Notes under the pieces: generated by a model
Told to the model about the DNA's origin: nothing
Seen by the model: only the letters and a program-made list of their open reading frames with translations
Databases searched by the model: none
Shown: in pieces, positions 1 to 6,168 of the stretch
How positions within the stretch are numbered: the first letter of the stretch is position 1
Layout of the letters: every line of letters starts with the position of its first letter
Source of the DNA: an uncultured Collinsella sp.
GTDB taxonomy: Bacteria; Actinomycetota; Coriobacteriia; Coriobacteriales; Coriobacteriaceae
DNA: 6,168 nt
Reading direction: 5' to 3'
Assembly: GCA_958372035.1 (NCBI GenBank)
Contig: CATXML010000081.1
Coordinates: forward strand, 1 to 6,168
Position numbers and translations under genes: made by a program

Positions 1-126
1 GCGACCGTTGAGCATGGTCGCGTTGTGGAGCGTGGCACGCACGAGGAGCTTCTCGCCCGTGGCGGCACTTATGCCCGTTACTATCGAATGCAGTTCGAAG
101 GTGCGCGTGCGCACGAGCTCGACTGA
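1..126 (+). CDS. ABC transporter ATP-binding protein, C-terminal end (partial)
   Basis: Frame 1 is open from the window edge to TGA at 124-126, giving 41 residues. The stretch GRVVERGTHEELLARGGTYA followed by RYYRMQF is the typical end of the nucleotide-binding domain of exporter-type (ABCB/MdlB/LmrA-like) half transporters, just after the H-loop: a 'G-R-V-V-E-x-G-T-H-E-E-L-L' strand-turn-helix and an aromatic final helix. Such proteins fuse a six-helix membrane domain to the ATPase and export lipids, peptides or drugs as homo- or heterodimers. Walker A, Walker B and the signature motif lie upstream and are not visible, so the substrate cannot be judged. The next gene starts 19 bp downstream, suggesting one transcript. 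The family call is solid; the subfamily is inferred. Confidence 0.85.
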   Translation, partial: ATVEHGRVVERGTHEELLARGGTYARYYRMQFEGARAHELD

Positions 127-145
127 TTGATATGACAGGAAGTTT

Positions 146-1111
146 ATGGCTGACAAGAACCCTTTGACTCCGGAAGAAGTGACGGAGTTATTCTCCGAAA
201 TCGATGCATCCGGTGTCTTGGATCCCACGCTTGCCAAAAAGCGCACCGAGCGCATGCGTGAGAAGGAGGCTGCGGCCAAGCGCGGTGACAAAGCGGCGCT
301 AGCGCAGCTGCGCAGCGAGGACCGCGCGAGCCAGGCAAAACATATCGACCCGCTGTCCGAGGACGACCCTTCGGGCTCGCAGGTGAGCCATACCATTACG
401 AAGACTGCCATGGCCGTGGTCATTGGCATCTTGGTGCTGATTGTGGGCATGCAGATTGGCTACGGCGTGATGCGACGCCTGAACACCGCCAACCTGTCCG
501 AGAGCGTTTCGGTGGATACCGTTTCGACGGCGCTGAAGGGCGGCCTTGAGTGGGGCAACGGCTTTACGCAGTTCCCGCTCGACTTTACCGTCGATGAAGC
601 TGATGAGCGTACGGGCACGGTCGAGGTGACGGTGTTGGACACATCGTCTGCCAACGAGCTCGAGCTGCTGTCCAACGGGCAGATTCAGGCCGCTGCGCTT
701 GCGACCAACGCGCTGCTCAACGATAAGATCGACCGCGTGGTGTATAACGTTCACGCCTATATCGACGAGGATAGCAACATTCAGCACGATTCCTTCTTTG
801 GCATGTTTCCCGCGCGGGGTCATCAGAGCGCCATTTTGACGTTTGTGTGGACCAAGAGCTCATCCAACGCCACGAGTATCGACTGGAAGATGCGCATCGT
901 AAGCATGGACGACACCATTGCCGAGCGCATTCAAAAACAGGTGAACTCGGTTTCGTCGCTGATCGAGGACCCGGTGGTGAGCCAGACCAAGATTGACGAG
1001 GAAAAGGCCGAACGTGACCTGGAGCATCGTCTGCATGGCCGCGAGATTTTCCGCGGCGGCAAGCCCGATCGCTCACCGTCCGATCTGCTGGAACAGGACA
1101 AGCAAAAGTAA
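146..1111 (+). CDS. single-pass membrane protein of unknown function, 321 aa
   Basis: I do not recognise a named family. The ATG at 146 is preceded by AGGAAG (137-142), a good ribosome site, and the stop is TAA at 1109-1111. Residues 1-86 are hydrophilic and charged, with a Lys/Arg/Glu/Ala-rich, probably helical stretch at about 30-65. One hydrophobic segment at about 88-107 (AMAVVIGILVLIVGMQIGYG) is flanked by Lys86 and Arg110-Arg111. Residues 112-270 look like a folded alpha/beta domain with alternating strands (for example TGTVEVTVLD near 156-165, and 196-205). The last 50 residues are very charged. There is no N-terminal signal peptide, no lipobox and no cysteine. The layout fits a cytoplasmic N-tail, one membrane anchor and a C-terminal domain outside the cell, but positive charge on both sides of the helix leaves topology open. 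It follows the ABC transporter gene by 19 bp and precedes a strong terminator, so it is probably the last gene of that unit. A role linked to the transporter is only a guess from position. Confidence 0.85.
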   Translation: MADKNPLTPEEVTELFSEIDASGVLDPTLAKKRTERMREKEAAAKRGDKAALAQLRSEDRASQAKHIDPLSEDDPSGSQVSHTITKTAMAVVIGILVLIVGMQIGYGVMRRLNTANLSESVSVDTVSTALKGGLEWGNGFTQFPLDFTVDEADERTGTVEVTVLDTSSANELELLSNGQIQAAALATNALLNDKIDRVVYNVHAYIDEDSNIQHDSFFGMFPARGHQSAILTFVWTKSSSNATSIDWKMRIVSMDDTIAERIQKQVNSVSSLIEDPVVSQTKIDEEKAERDLEHRLHGREIFRGGKPDRSPSDLLEQDKQK

Positions 1112-1117
1112 GAGGCC

Positions 1118-1158
1118 ATTATCCCGCGTGAGCCACAAGCCCACGCGGGATAATTTTT
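1118..1158 (+). terminator. rho-independent terminator after the membrane-protein gene
   Basis: A perfect 13-bp stem pairs ATTATCCCGCGTG (1118-1130) with CACGCGGGATAAT (1142-1154) around an 11-nt loop, and runs into TTTTT (1154-1158) then CT. It starts 6 bases after the stop at 1111. There is no T-run on the opposite strand at the other end, so it should act on + strand transcription only. It isolates the upstream ABC transporter/membrane-protein unit from carAB, so carAB needs its own promoter. Confidence 0.92.
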
Positions 1159-1182
1159 CTGGGACGGGGATTAAATAATCAT

Positions 1183-1200
1183 TATGCATAGAAAGTCATA
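1183..1200. promoter_or_regulatory. ARG-box-like operator (candidate ArgR/AhrC site) upstream of carA
   Basis: The 18-mer TATGCATAGAAAGTCATA agrees with the ArgR/AhrC consensus WNTGNATWWWWATNCANW at all but two positions (G at consensus positions 9 and 13). It is the core of a larger dyad centred at 1191.5: ATTATG (1181-1186) and CATAAT (1197-1202) are perfect inverted arms, and the symmetry continues imperfectly to 1178-1205. It lies in an AT-rich stretch (1171-1230) that stands out from the GC-rich surroundings, between a terminator and carA, where a promoter must be. Control of carAB by arginine through ArgR is known in other bacteria because carbamoyl phosphate feeds arginine synthesis. 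A second overlapping, weaker match covers 1173-1190. No regulator gene is visible, so the bound protein is inferred. Confidence 0.45.
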
Positions 1201-1250
1201 ATTATCATTTCGTAAACATTTCGATGAAATTAACGCCATGAGGCATGCTT

Positions 1251-1266
1251 GCGGTTACAATACCGC
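1251..1266 (+). promoter_or_regulatory. possible -10 element inside a small inverted repeat
   Basis: GCGGT (1251-1255) and ACCGC (1262-1266) are perfect inverted arms around TACAAT (1256-1261), which differs from the -10 consensus TATAAT at one base. If this is the -10, transcription would start near 1267-1272, giving a leader of about 50 nt that holds the whole PyrR-type hairpin. The best -35 match I find, TTAACG at 1230-1235, is 20 bp away, longer than usual. A rival pair, TTATCA (1202-1207) and TGAAAT (1225-1230), has 17-bp spacing but weaker hexamers and would place the start further upstream. The promoter is therefore not settled. The inverted repeat could equally be a short leader hairpin or chance. 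Confidence 0.3.
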
Positions 1267-1282
1267 GAGGCCTAACTACACA

Positions 1283-1313
1283 CCTTTAAGCCGGTCCTGT
1301 GAGACCGGGAAGG
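1283..1313 (+). promoter_or_regulatory. PyrR-binding RNA hairpin in the carA leader
   Basis: The leader RNA folds as lower stem CCTT (1283-1286) with AAGG (1310-1313), an asymmetric internal loop (1287-1290 against G1309), upper stem CCGGTC (1291-1296) with GACCGG (1303-1308), and hexaloop CTGTGA (1297-1302). This reproduces the features known for PyrR-binding loops in pyr operon leaders: the UCCnGUGAG core at the loop, a purine-rich internal bulge and a 3' AAGG. PyrR binds such RNA when UMP or UTP is plentiful. The 3' arm AAGG is also the Shine-Dalgarno of carA, and no terminator lies between the hairpin and the ATG. The likely mechanism is thus translational repression, as described for the mycobacterial pyr operon, not the attenuation known from Bacillus. 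The pyrR gene is outside the window. Confidence 0.82.
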
Positions 1314-1315
1314 AG
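1310..1315 (+). promoter_or_regulatory. carA Shine-Dalgarno, sequestered by the PyrR-type hairpin
   Basis: AAGGAG at 1310-1315 sits 4 bases before ATG 1320 and fixes that codon as the carA start. Its first four bases are the 3' arm of the preceding hairpin, so the site is free only when the lower stem is open. Confidence 0.85.
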
Positions 1316-1319
1316 AATT

Positions 1320-2759
1320 ATGGCGAACAACCATACCGCGGGCGCTGCCGCCCGCACCTTCGCGCCCAGCGAGCTTTGCCAGCGTATGCTGGCCAAAACC
1401 AGCAAGGGCACCTGCGGTCCCTGTATCCTGTATCTTGAGGATGGGACCATTTTTTATGGACGTGCATGCGGCGCCGAGGGCACCGCGACCGGCGAAGTCT
1501 GCTTCAACACCTCGCTCGAGGGCTACTTTGAGGTCATGACCGACCCGAGTTATGCCGGCCAAATTGTAACCATGACCTATCCGCAGATCGGCAATTACGG
1601 TATCGACGAGACCGATGTCCAGTCGGCCTTCCCCGGCGACGCCGTGCGCCCTGCGAGCGCTCCGGCTATGCGCGGCATGATCGTTCGCGATATGTGCGCC
1701 ACGCCTTCTAACTGGCGCTCGGCCGTCAGCGTGCCGGAGTACCTGCGCGCTCACGGCATCGTCGCTATCGAGGGTATCGACACCCGCGCTCTGGTGCGCC
1801 ATCTGCGCGACAATGGTTCCAAGATGGGCATTATCTCGACCGAGATCTTCGACGTCGACGAGCTTGCCGAGCGCTTGTCCGCTGCGCCCACGCTGGTAGG
1901 CGAGAACCTGGTCAAGACCGTAAGTTGCCCCGCGCCTCACGAGTTTGTGGCCGCCGACCTGCCTGCCACGCATGACTTTGCGCTTGCGGCTGCCGCTCCT
2001 GCCCGTCACAAAGTGGTCGCCTACGACTGCGGTGTGAAGCGCGGTATTCTGGAGGGCCTGGTCCGTGCCGGCTGCGATCTCACCGTCGTGCCGTGGGATA
2101 CGCCCGCCCAGCAGGTGCTCGACATGAATCCCGATGGCGTCTTTTTGTCCAACGGCCCCGGCGACCCCGATGCCGTGGTGGAGACCTATGAGCAGGTACA
2201 GCAGCTGATCGGCAAGGTGCCGGTCTTTGGCATTTGCCTCGGTCACCAGATGATCAGCCTGGCCTGCGGCGCCCAAATGGAAAAGCTTAAATTCGGTCAC
2301 CGTGGCGGTAACCAGCCGGTTATGAATCTGGTGAGCCGTCGCGTGGAGATCACCGCGCAAAATCACGGCTTTGGCCTGCTGTTCCCCAGTCTGGGCAAAC
2401 TGATTCCGGAGCTTTCCGGCGGCGAAACCGAGCATGCGGCCGACGGTGACCTGCGCGCCTGGGTGCGTCGCGGCATCGCGCCGGTCGTGATGAACGAGCG
2501 CTTTGGTCGCATTCGCCTGACACATGTGAACCTCAACGACGGCACCGCCGAGGGCATCCAGCTGCTCGACGCCCCGTGTTTCTCGGTCCAGTACCACCCC
2601 GAGGCCTCGCCCGGCCCCACCGATGCCCACTATCTCTTTACCGCCTTTACGCGACTCATGGACGGCGAGGAGAACTACCTGGACATCGACACCGCGAAGG
2701 ACCGCCTCGCCGGCTGGAATTTCGCCGAGTCCGAGAACGCTGCGACCGAGGAGAACTAA
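1320..2759 (+). CDS. carA: carbamoyl phosphate synthetase, small (glutaminase) subunit
   Basis: This cytoplasmic subunit hydrolyses glutamine and passes ammonia to CarB. The 479-residue protein has the CarA N-terminal domain at about 36-170 ([11 protein letters not shown], then [12 protein letters not shown] and TDPSY) and a class I glutamine amidotransferase domain at about 230-445. The triad is intact: Cys306 in GICLGHQ, His426 and Glu428 in QYHPE. Glutamine contacts known from E. coli are kept (Ser77, Gln310, Asn348, Gly350, Phe351). It is about 97 residues longer than E. coli CarA (382): roughly 30 extra at the N-terminus, about 36 between the AQNHGF motif and RLTHVNL, and an acidic C-terminal tail. 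ATG 1320 is chosen for its AAGGAG at 4 bases. A GTG at 1299 lies in the PyrR hairpin loop and has no ribosome site, and the internal ATG at 1386 also lacks one. The TAA is one base before carB, so the two are translationally coupled. Identification is certain; the role of the extra segments is unknown. Confidence 0.98.
   Translation: MANNHTAGAAARTFAPSELCQRMLAKTSKGTCGPCILYLEDGTIFYGRACGAEGTATGEVCFNTSLEGYFEVMTDPSYAGQIVTMTYPQIGNYGIDETDVQSAFPGDAVRPASAPAMRGMIVRDMCATPSNWRSAVSVPEYLRAHGIVAIEGIDTRALVRHLRDNGSKMGIISTEIFDVDELAERLSAAPTLVGENLVKTVSCPAPHEFVAADLPATHDFALAAAAPARHKVVAYDCGVKRGILEGLVRAGCDLTVVPWDTPAQQVLDMNPDGVFLSNGPGDPDAVVETYEQVQQLIGKVPVFGICLGHQMISLACGAQMEKLKFGHRGGNQPVMNLVSRRVEITAQNHGFGLLFPSLGKLIPELSGGETEHAADGDLRAWVRRGIAPVVMNERFGRIRLTHVNLNDGTAEGIQLLDAPCFSVQYHPEASPGPTDAHYLFTAFTRLMDGEENYLDIDTAKDRLAGWNFAESENAATEEN
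2373..2504 (+). other. ~36-44 residue insertion in the CarA amidotransferase domain
   Basis: In E. coli CarA 13 residues separate AQNHGF from the THK segment; here 49 residues (352-400) separate AQNHGF from THVNL. The distance from catalytic Cys to His grows from 84 (Cys269 to His353 in E. coli) to 120. The added part, about residues 352-395, contains [19 protein letters not shown], a mix of a polar loop and a short amphipathic piece. The reading frame, GC content and codon style match the rest of the gene, and the flanking motifs are intact, so it is an in-frame insertion in a working enzyme, not a frameshift. Boundaries are approximate. Confidence 0.75.
2748..2754 (+). promoter_or_regulatory. 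carB ribosome-binding site inside the carA 3' end
   Basis: GAGGAGA lies in the last Glu-Glu-Asn codons of carA, 6 bases before the carB ATG at 2761. It selects this start over the longer in-frame opening that reaches back into carA, and supports translational coupling of the two subunits. Confidence 0.85.
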
Positions 2760-2760
2760 C

Positions 2761-6075
<3,315 letters not shown>

Positions 6076-6095
6076 ATTGACCTGTCCGGCCGGGG

Positions 6096-6168
6096 CGGAG
6101 GGGGCCGAGTTTCCCCCTTCGCTCCGGCTGCAAGCAGAGTCGCTCAGTGGGAAACTCGGCCCCCTCCG
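6096..6168. repeat. 20-bp perfect inverted repeat after carB (terminator or intergenic repeat)
   Basis: CGGAGGGGGCCGAGTTTCCC (6096-6115) and its exact reverse complement (6149-6168) flank a 33-nt loop, starting 20 bases after the carB stop. The right arm ends exactly at the window edge, so any T-run, and any further pairing, is out of view. The loop contains TCGCTC twice (6119-6124 and 6140-6145) and a short CTGC/GCAG pair. The position after the last gene suits a terminator for carAB, but the long GC-rich arms with a large loop also look like a mobile or dispersed intergenic repeat (REP- or MITE-like). The spacer before it holds a CCGGCCGG palindrome (6086-6093). Confidence 0.8.

Noticed and set aside
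299..823. 174-codon - strand frame opposite the membrane-protein gene
   Set aside because: No good ribosome site and a low-complexity His/Arg/Ala-rich product; the + strand frame has a good start, a membrane helix and a terminator.
1218..1230. ATTTC-GAT-GAAAT small palindrome between the ARG-like box and the -10 candidate
   Set aside because: Symmetric, but only 5-bp arms in AT-rich DNA, and a poor ARG-box match; not enough to call an operator.
1238..1248. CATG-AGG-CATG repeat upstream of carA
   Set aside because: Arms of 4 bases that are themselves palindromes are expected by chance; no link to a known operator.
1299..1319. In-frame GTG at 1299 as the carA start, adding 7 residues
   Set aside because: It lies in the loop of the PyrR-type hairpin, has no ribosome site, and would place the good AAGGAG inside the coding region. 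ATG 1320 is the better start.
2623..2760. Upstream in-frame extension of carB overlapping the end of carA
   Set aside because: The residues encoded there resemble no Car[11 protein letters not shown] at 2761 is the standard start and has GAGGAGA at 6 bases.

Overview
The window reads as ordinary chromosome from a high-GC Gram-positive bacterium. The CarB C-terminal (MGS) domain is of the actinobacterial style, and the overall composition and small-gene context recall the Coriobacteriia (Collinsella and relatives). The lineage is an inference from sequence style; no marker gene in the window proves it.

Layout, all on the + strand: (1) the last 41 codons of an exporter-type ABC transporter ATPase (1-126); (2) 19 bp later, a 321-residue single-pass membrane protein of unknown function (146-1111), probably in the same transcript; (3) a strong rho-independent terminator (1118-1158) that closes this unit; (4) an AT-rich control region with an ARG-box-like dyad (1183-1200) and a possible -10 element inside a small inverted repeat (1251-1266); (5) a very good match to a PyrR-binding RNA hairpin (1283-1313) whose 3' arm contains the Shine-Dalgarno of the next gene; (6) carA (1320-2759) and carB (2761-6075), one base apart, encoding the two subunits of carbamoyl phosphate synthetase; (7) a 20-bp perfect inverted repeat (6096-6168) after carB, cut by the window edge, probably a terminator or an intergenic repeat element.

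CarA releases ammonia from glutamine and CarB uses it with bicarbonate and two ATP to make carbamoyl phosphate, the shared precursor of pyrimidines and arginine. The upstream region appears to carry a signal for each end product: a candidate arginine operator in the DNA and a candidate PyrR (UMP-responsive) site in the mRNA leader, placed to block translation rather than cause termination. CarA is about 100 residues longer than the E. coli protein, with an N-terminal extension, a ~36-residue insertion in the glutaminase domain and a C-terminal tail, while all catalytic residues are kept. I see no novel defence, mobile or biosynthetic system here; the interest lies in the carAB leader, the CarA insertions, the 3' repeat and the orphan membrane protein.
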